Both the position numbers and the translations under genes were made by a program. Shown piece by piece: positions 39,401 through 51,134 of a stretch of DNA of 64,000 nt. Within the stretch, counting starts at the first letter, position 1. Each line of letters opens with the position of its first letter. Source of the stretch: Atrichornis clamosus (lineage: Eukaryota > Chordata > Aves > Passeriformes > Menuridae); assembly GCA_013400975.1 (NCBI GenBank), contig WBMZ01014175.1, positions 124,340 through 188,339 of the forward strand, read 5' to 3'. Under the pieces are notes generated by a model, which was given only the letters and a program-made list of their open reading frames with translations, made no database searches and was not told the DNA's origin.

Positions 39401-40702
39401 CTGCAACTATAGAAGAAAGCAGACTGGAAGCAACTAGTAATTTGAACTCTGTATCCCTTTTGAGAGAGTTCTAAGCAAGCAAGACTCAAGCTAGTTGCAA
39501 ATATAAGGTATTTTTATAGCCAAAGTTTTGCTTAACTCTTATTTGAGCATGTGCATCTGAGGGCAGAGTACAGAAGCTCAAGGAGAGCTAGACTACTCCG
39601 AAGGTTCTTACAGTAAGCAGCTTAGAATTTCAAAGAGAAAGTTTGGAGGAGCTAGGTTTTATTAATCCTCTCCCACAGCTTCAGACAAGTGAGCTGAGAA
39701 AGGCACAGGATTCACCCTTAAGTCTTCAAAAGGAGGTACTCTTTCCTCCATCCCATAGTTCATGTAAGGCTCCTGCTCTGAGGACAGCTCTGCAATACTC
39801 ATGAGAATGTGCTTTTACTCTTTATAAGAAAGAGATCGTTGACATAATGGGTGTAATAATTTTTAGCTTAAACCCATGGATAAGCATGAAGAAACAGAGG
39901 TCGCTTTTGAAGCTTAGAAGTAGTTTGATTGTTAAGTGCTACCTTCACTTAGTCTAATCTTCCTTTTCCTTAGACAATGTTGGGACATTCAGGATAATAA
40001 AGTTTAATATCTTGTTTGTCAGCTGGTCTTTGTGGAAACCCCCTCTTTGCAGCTTTGTTAACCATGGGTAAATGAAATAGTACTAATTGGATGTTTATAA
40101 GTATAGGACAATGCTACCTAAGAACTACATTTAACAAGTATTTGGAAAAACAGTTCTTGATAATCTCATTGAAATGAGAAGGGCTCTAGGATGAAGCACA
40201 CCGAATAGCAGTACCCCTGGAATAAATAGTAGAAATGTAAAAGGAACAAATATAATTATACAAACTGGATTGAATTGCTTGTTAGATAGGAAATACTAGT
40301 CTGTCCGTGATTAACGAGGCAGGTACCAAGTACATATTTGAAGGCTTTAATTATCTAGATTTTCAAAACAGCACAAGTTCTTTCTTCTAACAGACTTCCA
40401 TCCAGCATTTAACTGAGTAGAACTGTGTGATTTATTATTTCTTTGGATCTGTTTTATAAATTTTGCTGTGTTCCTGAGGTTTTGTTTGGTTGCTGACAGA
40501 CCTGAACAGCATGTGCTCTAATATTTTCCCATAAGGAATAATTAGTATCAGAGTTTTATTTTAAAGAGCCTAGTTAGTGGACACAAAATAAAATGAAGCC
40601 ATAATATTTCTGGATCATAATTTACTTAATTTGGTGCACTGTTTTTCCCTTTCCCTATGGGAAGAAACTCCAATCTATTAATGGATGTATTATTCACAAA
40701 AC

Positions 40703-40735
40703 TGGTTGGTTGGTTGGTTAGTTTGTTTGTTTGTG
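40703..40735 (+). repeat. (TGGT)n/(GTTT)n compound microsatellite
   Basis: About four TGGT units pass through TTAG into three GTTT units. The array is short and imperfect. Confidence 0.85.
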
Positions 40736-43700
40736 ATTTTTTTTCTGTTGCAAACAAACCGCCAAACTGTATAATTTTGTCCCTTAATTAATAGAAAGTC
40801 TTTAAAAGTGATTGCTAGACTGGATTTTTCAGACCATAGAAGAAACAAGTTGCAGCTGATGTCATAGCTACAAGCACTCAAGCCTCAGTATTACATTTTC
40901 ATTTTAACATCCATTTGCTGATGTTGCAGGTTAGCAGAATTTAATGCATGTAGTGATCTTCTATGAGCTGAAGAAAGAGAAAACAGAGTATCTTGATGGT
41001 TCACATTATAATACTGTCGTCACACAAGACAAATTGGAGTTTTGAGGGCATGGAATTTAAAGAAAAAATTCTTGATTCAGTATTTTTTCTATCTTCAAAT
41101 TTCAAATTCTATAATACTATTTTAATTAAGGCCTTTTTTTTTTATATCTCTAGTTGTATGTTACCCAAATTTCAGATATGGGTAAATGGGTGTGAATAGA
41201 ATATAATAAAGTAACAAAAAATATTTATTTTAATGTATTTTCTCTAGACTATGTTATGTGCAGAATCAGATGCAGTGGATCTACTCCCTAGTATAAAGTT
41301 GTATGATTAAAGAATGGTTTTTACAGACCATATTTGTAAAATGTAAGTGTGAATACTTAAAAAGAAAAAAACAACTCTGAAAGGTTTGAAGATAATCAGA
41401 TGTTTAATAGAACACTAGTTTGTACTATAAACCTCTTTCTTTAAAAAAGCAATTAATATTAGGGAATTTTGAATAAGAAAATTGAGTTCTCTGTGTATCC
41501 TGCTTGTGGTTCTGATGGAAATACTTTGAATTTTTGTCTGTGCTCAAAATAACTATATTGAAAATTTAGAAGGTACGGAGAACAAGGATTAGTTAAAAAG
41601 AAAAAAAAGATTGTTGAGTTTGGACTGTATGGGTGTTTCTGAGGGAGAACTTCAGGATGGTTGGTCTACAGCTAGCTCAGCGTGGAGAGATGAACAAATT
41701 TTTTAGATAGCCAATAAAATATAGTAAGAGCCCATGTTTGGAAGTTAGAGTAAGATGGAGTAGAAGCGAAATATAAATATGTTGAGATATATTTTAACTA
41801 TGAATCATTGATTAAGTATGGTGGATTGGTGGATTACTCATCACTTGAATTCTAGAATTGAAGATGGTATATTTGTCTGCTATATAGTATTTAGTCCAAA
41901 GAGAAATTACTTCTGATTTATTTTCATAACAGAAACTCTTCTGTTTCTCTGTGTACTAGAAAAATATTAATAGTTTCTTACAACTCTAAAGTGAAAGGCA
42001 GCTACTGCAACAGGACCAAGAATTATTGAGTCTAATTAGGCTTAAAAAAAAATCTATATCAATATTTATAATTAATCTTGCTGTTTAACTTAGTGAGTTT
42101 CTTGTACTATATTGTCCTGGACAGCTTTCTTGTCATACTGATGCTAAGAACAGAGAGAAAGATAGAATAAAGAAAGGAGTCAGGGATTCCTGTGCCAGCA
42201 TTTTAAATCCTTACACAAAGTTATAAGAACAAAGCAGACAGCTGTTCATTGCCTAGAAGAAAGCTCTTTAGACAGATAGTGGTCACGTGTGGATTTAGTA
42301 ATTACATTTGCTTTGACCTTTGGGTGCAAAAAAACTGTCAACACAGACACAGAGAACAAAGCTTTTAGGTGGACTTTTCTATGTCAAAAGCTCTATTAGA
42401 GTGCTTCTCAAGTGCGGTTTTAAGAAGAAAAATTAAATTACAAAAGAGCCTTCTGATTAAAAAAATGATTGTGCTGGCTCTTCTGAAGAAATTTAAGTGG
42501 GTTATTTTGCAAAACTGGCCAATTTCAAAGGAGCAGTTATCACAGTGGGAAAGGCTATAACTTGTAACTATAATAATATCTCTACAGGCATGATAAATGT
42601 ATCTGTGATTGGACCAATTGGAATTTCATGGTCTGAAGTATTATGAATTTGTCAGTTCTGTTCAATTGTTTCCAGCAAAGTGACTCCATCATATTGTTCG
42701 TATTATTTGAAAGAAAAAAAAATTCAAAATGCAAGGGCTTAAAATTGGATTGTGTTCTGACTCCAGGCAATCGGTCCTTGTCCAGAATCATTTTCCTATC
42801 TGTTGATCGATTCTTGCTGTAATATTCACAATCCATTTGTGGCTAGTCACAGCCCATTAGCCATCTGTTCCTCTATTAAGCAACTTTCTTTTTCTAATGT
42901 AAGTATTTAATTTTAATAAACTCTATCTACTGAGCATTTATCTTAGGCATAATAAGGAACTGTTTTAAACATGGTTACCGGGCCATATAAAAGGAATAAT
43001 TTTACTTATGGACTTCCTTGGATATAAAAGGGAAAGATACTATTAGAATAGCTTGAAATTTTGAAAGTATTTAAAATACAGATTATTGTAAATAAGTACT
43101 TCTTCTTTAAATTGTGATATGCACAAAAAATTTTGCATGCTGAAATATTTGCCTAATTAACCAGCACATGAATAGAAAATATGCATTGGAGTGTAGCTTT
43201 GATTTTATAGATTGCACAATGCACCAAAGGTAAGATCTGCTAACAACAATATTTATAATACATTTCAAACATGACGTATATATGTCTAGTGTGTTTTGAG
43301 AAATCCATGTACTTGTCTTGCTTGTTTAAGATGGTTTGACAAATATAATGAAAAATATCAACAGCTATGGAATTATATCTCTGAAGTTTAAAAAGCAAAG
43401 CAGAAAATAACGGAATTAGGATTGCCAGAGCAACTTTCAGTTTCAGAATGTACACATGGGTGTTGTGATAATTTCTAATTAGTTAATCATAATTAATTTC
43501 TGACAAATTTCTGAATCAGACAGGACTGCCACAGAAATTCACATATGTGCCAACCTTTAAAATTATGGAGGAGTACTTGGGCTTCTAGTACTCGAATTTT
43601 ACTGTAGCAATAAAATTACTAGGTTTTGTGGGAGTGGTTTGTTTTGTTTAGTTTCCTCTGGTTTTTGGTTGGATTCTTTTGTGGAACAATCTTTTAAAAA

Positions 43701-44534
43701 TTTAGTTATGTAGGATAGTAATAGAAGTCACTTGGGCTATGGAGACTGTGGAACCTACATATGATTTGGAATTTCAGTAAATAGTTTATGGGGAACTCTC
43801 CTATTTGTCCCAATGTCCTCTTTTTTTTTTTTTTTTATCCATACTGAAGTCTTCATCTGGATACAAGGCATCATGGAGAAAGCACTGGTTATCCTATTCT
43901 TTTATTCCTTTTTGTTTTGGTTTCCTTTTTTCCTTCGTCTCACTTGGTCTCGTTTAGCATAAATTTGAATATTGCTTTGACTCCAGGAAAATGTTTTGCT
44001 TCCTATTTTGAATTTAACAAGAAATAGTAAGGCTATAGAGATAATGATGTTATTGCGTTATGTATAAAACCATAAAGTTTAGACTAATAAGACCTTCTTT
44101 AAAGATAAACAATTTTGTTTAAGTAAAGCAATGTCTAAAAGAATTGCTGTACCAAGACAGAAGGATCAAGTCTTGTGGCTTTCATGTTCCCTAGGAATGT
44201 TCTGAACATGAATGTATATTTACAATTTTCTCTTGAAACAGAAGAAAAACTTTCCATAGGGTGAAATTCCAGAAGATTCTATATTTTAAAATGAAAATAT
44301 GACCTTAGGGTTTTAAATATTTGGACATATCTAGAAAAAGAAGTTTCTATAGCAAAATTTCCTGAATAAATGACTCTTTTTCCACTCTCTTCGTGACATG
44401 GAACTTATTCTTGTGTAACTTCTAAATTCATATATCCAGACTGGATGAAATTGAACAAGGGATAATGGTCTTGAAGGCTAAGTTCCAGCACATTATATTA
44501 AAGGAGAGGGCTGTCATAGAAGAGAAGTTTCAAC

Positions 44535-44559
44535 AAGGATGGTGCTAAAGGATGGTGCT
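44535..44559 (+). repeat. 12-bp direct duplication at LTR 5' side
   Basis: AAGGATGGTGCT is present twice, at 44535-44546 and 44548-44559, separated by one base. It ends five bases before the LTR. Confidence 0.9.
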
Positions 44560-44564
44560 TGTTT

Positions 44565-45038
44565 TATCCTGGTTTCAACTGGGATAGGGTTAATTTTCTT
44601 CTTACTAGCTGGTACAGTGCTGTGCTTTGAACTTAGTATGAAAATAATGTTGATAACACATGTTTTAGTTGTTGCTGAGCACAGCTTTACCTAAACCAAG
44701 GACTTTTCAGTGTCTCATGCTCTGCCAGTGAGGAGGTGCACAAGAAACTGAACTAAACTAGCAAAAGGACATTCCATAGCATAAGACATCATGACCAAAA
44801 TATAAACTAGGGAGAGTTACCTGGAAGGGGCTGATCCCTGCTTGGGCCTGGGCTGGGCATTGGTCAGCAGGTGGTGAGCAATTGTATTGTGCATCACTTG
44901 TTGTTAGTATTGGCATTATATTTTACCTTATTTCAGTTATTAAACTCTTTTTATCTGAACTCACAAATGTTACTTTTTTTACCCTGATTCTCCACCCATC
45001 TCACTGGGGTGGAGGGGTGTGGAGAGAAGAGAGTGAGC
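44565..45038 (+). mobile_element. ERVL-type LTR, 3'-truncated
   Basis: It is in plus orientation and of the same LTR group as the minus-strand copy at 19850-20436. It starts TATCCTGGTTTCAACTGGG (consensus-like TGTCCTGG with one terminal change), followed by ATAGGGTTAATTTTCTTC. Further on come GCTGGTACAGTGCTGTG, AATGTTGATAACACA and CAAGGACTTTTCAG. A TATA-like TATAAA lies at 44801-44806 and a variant poly(A) signal ATTAAA at 44939-44944. The U5 box TTATCTCAACCCATG is degenerate here (TTATCTGAACTCA, near 44951). The copy stops at GAGTGAGC (45038), so the last ~45 nt expected of the family are missing. Short tandem duplications flank both ends. Confidence 0.85.
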
Positions 45039-45076
45039 TTACTAAATGACAAGCTTACTTGTATGACAAGCTTACT
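45036..45076 (+). repeat. 16-17-bp short tandem repeat at LTR truncation
   Basis: AGCTTACT occurs at 45036-45043, 45052-45059 and 45069-45076. The last two lie within a perfect duplicated 14-mer ATGACAAGCTTACT. The first unit overlaps the last bases of the truncated LTR, suggesting that truncation and duplication are linked. Confidence 0.85.
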
Positions 45077-48000
45077 AAAACTTAATATTGAAAATTAACT
45101 GTATGCCACCAAGGAAGCCAATCTTCATTTGTTTGTGACTCATGGAATTATTACATTGATTCTGCTCAATTTTTTTTTGCTTTTTATTGTTGCCAGTCGC
45201 AGTGCTTTCAGAAAGCACAGAAACTGGATGGAATCTGAAGGATCTGTGCTCTCAGTTGTAAGACTGTTTAATGGTTTAGAGTCTTTAGTGTCTTAAATTT
45301 CAAGTTTAATTGAACTTTCAGAACAAAATCCCAGTCATTTAATGCAAAATTTTAATTTTTTAAGTTCCTATAATGTTTCAGCAGTGAGTTGTGTAGTCTG
45401 ATTTAAAGGTTACATGGCAGTCAGAAAATTTTGAGTTAATAACAATACTAGAAAAAAGCCAAAAATAAATTGGGGAAAGCACCATATGTGTTTAAATTTC
45501 AGAAGCATTCTGTTCTTTCAATGTTTCTGACCCCACTGTATTGTGCTTTTGTGATTATTAGCAACTCGTGTCAGATCCTTCGTCTTTCTTTATGTGTATA
45601 AACATGCAAATACAAAAAATTCTTCTTCCCAACTGATTGCTCTTGTAACAATCACCTGACTATTCTGGTGACCAAAACGTTTTCACCAATTTCTCACTAA
45701 AGTAGAAAATACATAGCTGAAGTTTTGAAGTTTTAAAGTTATGATACTGATTCCATCTCTCTTTATCTTCGACAGTGTATTCTACAGAAAAAGAAAACAA
45801 GTTATCATCTCTCAGCTGTTTAGATCAAGCCAATACATGTAAGAAGGAACAGAATATGGAGATAAATATTGTTAACAGAATTTCAGGCAGAAGGTGAAAT
45901 TGGATGGATTCCTAGGTGTCCTCCCAGCTCTCTTTTTCTTAGTTTAGATTTCATTCCACTATTTCCAAGAGGGGAAAAGAGCTGCAAATTGAAAGAACAG
46001 AGTGCACAGAATCTAGCCTAATCACTTTTGACATCTGTAGGTATATATATGCTTCAGTTTTCCTAAGCCAGGAAAGCTAGTGTTGGAAAGTTCTGCGCTG
46101 GACTTGGGCTGCCCAAGAAGTTCGGAAACTTATCCCAAATTTGTAATTGAAGTACTGCGTGTTTGGAATTAAAATCCATAGCCAATCCTGAAGCCTGCTT
46201 CCTATATAGATTTTGTTTCAGAGGAAAGATATTTTAGCAGCAAGGCATAAAAATATGTCCTTGTACCAGTTAGAAAGAATGTTGTTTCCAGGCTAAATAT
46301 AATCAATTCCAAACAAAATATAAAATAAGTAGTTGTTTGTTTGGTGTTTTTATTTTCAAATATGTATTTAGGCTTGGCAGAAAATATTTTAGACCACACT
46401 CTGAAAACAGAGTGTGTAGATGTGCACTCATCAATGTTAGGACAGGGACTTCATCTTGAACATTCAATGGAAAAATGTTATGAACCAAATTCAATTTTAC
46501 TTGGGTTAATATTGATTTAAACATTTGCCATCTTCTTGCTTTCAGAGTTGCCCATTCACTTCAGAGCATATGATCAAAAAGTCCTCTCATCCTGAACGAA
46601 AGTACTATTCATCTCATACAATATGAAGGACCTCAGCAGGTGTAAATTGGCTTTGCTCCATTGAATTCAGTGAAACTGTGTCAGTTTTCCATGACTAGAA
46701 ATGTGGCCATTTTAACTTACAGAATAGGTTAAGTTCAAAGAGGTCTTTAATCACAAGATTTAACGAAGAATTATTCTTTCATCTGAACGTTGCCCTAACT
46801 CCAACCTTGGCTGTCCTTCCCCTGAGCTCTATAGACAGCATTAATTTCATGATACAAGAAATGATCTTCTTTTGCTTTATACAATTGTTAAAATCACATA
46901 TTTAACAACTAAAATAAGATCTTTTGCTTAATTTATAGAGTGTTTATAAATGAAGTAGAGTTGGTTTTTTTGTTGAAAGTTGTTTTATAGACTTTTCCTG
47001 GTAGTTGCTATAGTAACACACTGCAATAATTGAACCTTAAAGGTGATGTCTCATTTATGTTGAAAGAAAATGCATGCAAAGGGAGAGAACATAGTAGTCT
47101 TTTTACTAAATCATGTAATGTCTATTTAAGCAGGGGTATTAAAAGTTGCAAAATTCCTAATTTTTGTTCCAAGTTCTATTTAAACAAAATATGAAAGATA
47201 AAAACCTGTTCAATCTTTTTTTTCTCTCAGTTGTTCCAGTAAAAAAGGACACAAATATTCCATGAATCCAATACAGAATTTTAATCTTTTATTTACCCTG
47301 TAAACACAATTCAAATTTGACTCCCCGAGAATTAAGTCTGCTTTCATTAAAAGTGCTGCCATTCCAAAGAGCTGCACTTCCATGCAGATATCTGTAGTCA
47401 TTCACTTTTTCACAAGAACTTTGTTGCACACAGTGATATCCAGAAATTGGCTTTAGCATAGCTGGTATCAGTGGCAAGGCTTGAGCATCAGTTGTGGCTC
47501 CACTAGGACACAGCTGAACTGAGAAAGAGTCCATGTGCCAGGTTTGACATCTAAGGGTTGCACTGTGTGTTATCATCCATACCAAAACTAGGTAGTAGGA
47601 TTATGACAAATTGCACTGACAGCTATTATTCTCCATCTGAATTATTGCAATCTTTATGTCTAGGTAAATTTCATTCATATTAAGTGATTCCTGTGCAAAC
47701 CATTAATTGATTTCTTTTCATAGTGTCCACTGTATGCAGCACTAAACAATATCAAACCATATTAAAGGAAGCTTGTGGATACAATAACAGAAGATTTAGA
47801 GGAGTTTGTTTCCTGACATTTCACCTGCTTGAGTCATTGCTGAGATAGAAATTGCAAGTTTGGTTTCATTTAACTGTAGTTCAGAAGTGATGTTTCGGAT
47901 CTGGTGGTGTGCTAAAGGACATGACTGTACAGTACACATCATTTAGGGGTGCAGTCAGAACAGTGGGTTTCCTATCCTTGCAAGCCATGTAACTAAAGAT

Positions 48001-48659
48001 ATGAATTCAGTGATATGCCAGGTCACAGATGGAAGGAAGGGCAGAGAAGAGATATATTAGATGCTGTTAAAGTTGTGAAAAACATAAAGTATGAGGCATC
48101 AATTTATGTCACTCTGAACTTCTTTTTGCACTCAAAATTCAGTCATCCACATTCAATAAAGAATCATGATGTTACAGCTTGTAAACGTGTAAAAATAGGA
48201 AACATACAGGTATTCTAAGAGGAAAATCACAGTGTTTTACTGTACTATTTCTTAGATTAAGGGTATGAGTGGAATCTCTAAAGAAGTTACGAGAAAGGAA
48301 GTAAAATACTTCTGCTGATATAAGAATTATCTGAGAATAATATTATCAATAATATTATAGAAATATAAGTCTTTATCATTCTATACACTTAATTTATACC
48401 ATGAGTCCTGTACTTGAATGGGATTTTAAACTAATACAAGAAGATATGAGACTTTTAATAAGGCTGATACTAAGGTGAAATTATGTGGAGACTCTTAAAA
48501 CTTATCCCTAATAACATGAAAAAATCCTTGTTTTTTCTGCAGCATGACAAAAATGATAAGGTATTTTGCTTTGGAATTGGCTCTGATGGGTGCTGCCTGA
48601 AAAGAGACAATATTTTCCTCTTCAAGGCAGGCTGTATGTAATTCTGTGATTTTTCTGAG
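45077..48659. other. Noncoding stretch
   Basis: No gene is confirmed. A minus-strand frame of 98 codons (47585-47289) has more balanced composition than its neighbours and contains a glycosylation-like NGS, but it has no signal peptide, splice sites or family match that I can see. A long poly-pyrimidine patch near 47216-47230 precedes it. Confidence 0.6.
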
Positions 48660-48865
48660 TTGCGCTTGTTCTGAGCTCTCTTACAGGCTCTCTTCAGGTA
48701 TTGGAAGGCTGATATAAGATCTGCCTGGAGCCCCTCTTCTTCAGGCTGAAAGAGCCCAACTCTTTCAGCCTTTCCTTACAGGAGAGGTGTTCCATGCCTC
48801 TAACCATCTTCATTACCCTTCTCTGGGCTTGCTCCATCAGGCCTGCAATTTGATACCAACGTCCA
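48660..48865 (-). mobile_element. CR1 LINE fragment, ORF2 C-terminal region
   Basis: The minus-strand translation includes LMEQAQRRVMKMVRGMEHLS followed by CKERLKELGSFSLKKRG. This is the diagnostic tail of CR1 ORF2 (pattern [31 protein letters not shown]). The plus-strand segment 48690-48725 continues the antisense 'tattgaaaggctgctataaggtctgcc' theme. The match covers only the region after the reverse-transcriptase core, and no 3' terminal octamer repeats are found. This is a 5'-truncated, decayed copy in the opposite orientation to the CR1 that starts about 520 bp away, so the two are separate insertions. Confidence 0.88.
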
Positions 48866-48987
48866 CCAGGTGTCCTTAGAGGTGTTGACCACCACCCTGT
48901 TAATAAGAACAAATTGCCAGAGATATTTAAGTACCTATGTTCTATTTAGAGTCTGCTCACCATTGATTTTCAGTGAGATTTGGGCAC

Positions 48988-49033
48988 AAAAATTGTAGTT
49001 TATTTCTCCCAAAAATTGTAGTTTATTCCTCCC
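48988..49033 (+). repeat. 23-bp tandem duplication
   Basis: Two adjacent 23-bp units, 48988-49010 and 49011-49033, each begin AAAAATTGTAGTTTATT. They differ at one base (TTTCTCCC versus TTCCTCCC), so the duplication is recent or slowly evolving. Confidence 0.93.
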
Positions 49034-49384
49034 AAAGGACTGGTGTAGTGCATAGCAGAGAACTTTGCCATTAGCAAGATGCTACAGGCATAAGAGCTGT
49101 GTTAATGAAGTCAGTGAGATATTTATTAATTGAAATGCAGTGGCAGATCAATAAAGAATGTTCCTTATGTTGAGCATCCAGATGTGGGACTGCAAGGTGA
49201 TTACACAGCAACACTTCCTGGCCAGCTGCTCTGACTATACCACAGGTCTTCTGCATAAACACCAAGAGAAATTAGAAAGCTTGATATTTTGAATTGGTCA
49301 TAAGAAGGAGAAAGTGTGTTTGTGTGTGTGATTTAGTGGTCTTTTTTTTCCTAATGTACCTTTATCTTAACACATGCACAAAGC

Positions 49385-49775
49385 AGGCTGACCAGGACAC
49401 TGGAAATCTGATGTAGTTCAAGAAGGAGAACTGCAAAATTCTACACCTCAGGCAGAATGACCCCATGCAGCTGCACAGACTGGGACTGAATGGTGAGTTA
49501 GCAGCTGAAAAGTACTGGAGTTTGAACTGAATATGAGTGGACAGTGCTCACTGAAGAAGACAGACTGCATACTGAGCTACATTACTGTGGCTAACAGATC
49601 AAAAGAAGTTATTATCTCCTTTTGTTCAGTGTTACTAAGGCTGCACATGCAATACTTCCTATACCTTTTAATCTCCCAGTTCAAAAAGCTGTTGAGAAAC
49701 CCAAGAGGTCCAGTGGTGGAAAATCAAGATAATCAGAACCAAGAAAACATTAACCAGAGTAAGAAGCTGATAAGG
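49385..49775 (+). mobile_element. CR1 LINE, left segment (ORF2), interrupted by LTR
   Basis: One frame reads KENCKILHLRQNDPM, matching the CR1 ORF2 motif KCKVLHLGRNNPM. After a frameshift near 49510, another frame reads MSGQCSLKKTDCILSY, then RSKEVIISFCSVLLRLHMQY, then QFKK. These parallel MSQQCALAAKKANGIL, SREVILPLYSALVRPHLEY and QYKK of CR1. Stops and the frameshift make it a pseudogene. Homology fades after about 49700, and at 49776 a solo LTR begins. The element resumes at 50871, so both segments are parts of one 5'-truncated CR1 copy. Confidence 0.88.
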
Positions 49776-50865
49776 TGTCATGGGTTGACCCTGGCTGGAT
49801 GCCAGCTCCCAGCGGAAGCCGCTCTCTCACTCCCCCTGTAACTGGACAGAGGGGAGAATATTTAACAAAGGGTTCATGGGTTGAGATAAGGACTGGGAGA
49901 GTTCACTCATCAAATACCATCACAGGCAAAACAGGCTCAGCTTAAACATATGAAAGTGAATTTATTAAACTAACAGAATCACAGCAGGATAATGAGAAGT
50001 AAAATAAACCCTTAGAAAACACCTTCCCCCAACCCTCCCGCGTCCCAGCTCTACCTCCTACCCCAGCAGCACAGGGAGACAGGGAATGAGGGTTTTGGTC
50101 AGTCCATCATCCGTGGCTTCTCCTGCTGCTCAGGGAGAGGAGTCATTTTCCCTGTCTGCACTGTGGGGTCACTCCCACGGGAGACAGTTCTCCATGAACT
50201 TCTCTGACGTGAGTCCATCTCACGAGCAGCAGCTCCCTGTGAACTGCTGCAACGTGAGTCCATCCCACAGGCAGCAGCACCCCTCAAGCTGCTGTGGCGA
50301 GGGTCACTTCTCAACAGAGTGCAGTCCTCCAAGGACAGGCTGCTCCAGCCTGGGAGCAGGGCTCCTCTCTCCATGGGTCTCCCACAGGATCACAGCCTCC
50401 TTCCAAGTATCCACCTGCTCCGGTGTGGGCTCCTCCACGGGCTGCAGGTGGATCTCTGCACCCCCGTGGGCCTCCATGGGCTGCAGGGGCACAGCTGCTT
50501 CACCATGGCCTTCACCACGGGCCGCAGAGGAATCTCGGCTCTGGCACCTGGAGCACCTCCTGCCCCTCCTTCTGCACTGACCTGGGTGTCTGCAGAGTTG
50601 CTCCTCTCACATCTCACCCCACTCTGCTCTGGCTAAAATTAAAACTGCGCCACCAGTATTGTTTTGATTTAATCTTAAATCTGTTATCACAGAGCTGTTA
50701 CCACTACTTCTAATTGGCCCAGCCTTGGCCTGCAGCGTGTCCATCTTTGCAGCCAGCCAGAGATTGGCTCTACTGGACATGGTGGGAGCTTCTGGCAGCT
50801 TCTCACAGAAACCACTGCTAGAGCTCCCCCTCTACCAAAAACCAGGCCTTGTAAATCCAATACAC
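49776..50865 (-). mobile_element. Complete solo LTR inserted in CR1
   Basis: This is a 1090-bp LTR in minus orientation, running from TGTATTGGATTTACAAGG (at 50865) to GGTCAACCCATGACA (at 49776), i.e. TG...CA. Flanking pentamers TAAGG (49771-49775) and CAAGG (50866-50870) form a 5-bp target duplication with one mismatch, which fits ERVL-type integration. On the minus strand, AATAAA (complement of 49961-49966) precedes the U5 box TTATCTCAACCCATG (complement of 49875-49889) by about 70 nt. The mid-U3 is GC-rich and internally repetitive: units with GTGAGTCCATC and GCAGCAGC recur at 50180-50300, and GGGCTGCAG-type units at 50420-50530. Frames of 62-164 codons occur on both strands within it and reflect GC content, not genes. 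No internal retroviral region is present. Confidence 0.93.
50180..50300 (-). repeat. Internal tandem-like units within the LTR
   Basis: Three related ~38-bp units carry CTCC(A/C)TGAAC or CTGTGAAC, then CTGA/GCAACGTGAGTCCATC and CA(C/G)GAGCAGCAG-like ends. They differ by several substitutions. Such units in U3 of LTRs may carry repeated factor sites, which is inference here. Confidence 0.65.
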
Positions 50866-50870
50866 AAGGC

Positions 50871-51097
50871 TGTACTTTTTTAAGCTGATGCAGTTTTATT
50901 TACAGGTAACTGACAGCTACTTGAAGAGGAGTTACAAAGGTGACAGACAACCCTTACTTAGTAGTGGCAGAAGTGATGGAATGATAGCTATGAGTTACAG
51001 CTTGGAATTAGATTCTAGCATATTAGATATTAGATATTACCCTTTACTAACCAAGTTGAAGGGGATGGGAGTGCAGATATATAAATGATAGATAGAT

Positions 51098-51134
<37 letters not shown>

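Larger units (their letters stand above)
33495..44564. other. 11-kb AT-rich noncoding stretch
   Basis: No gene or recognisable transposon is seen. The longest frame is 117 codons (38862-39215, plus); its 3' half crosses a poly(A) run that encodes lysines, and I consider it chance. Low-complexity patches include A-runs at about 37200-37212 and 39101-39116, TGGT/GTTT tetranucleotides at 40703-40735, AT-rich runs near 37650-37705, and a 16-T run at 43821-43836. A weak CR1-tail-like phrase near 35203-35240 was not strong enough to call. Confidence 0.65.

Noticed and set aside
50086..50713. Overlapping frames of 62-164 codons on both strands
   Set aside because: They lie wholly within the GC-rich U3 of a solo LTR, in several frames at once, with no retroviral protein motif.
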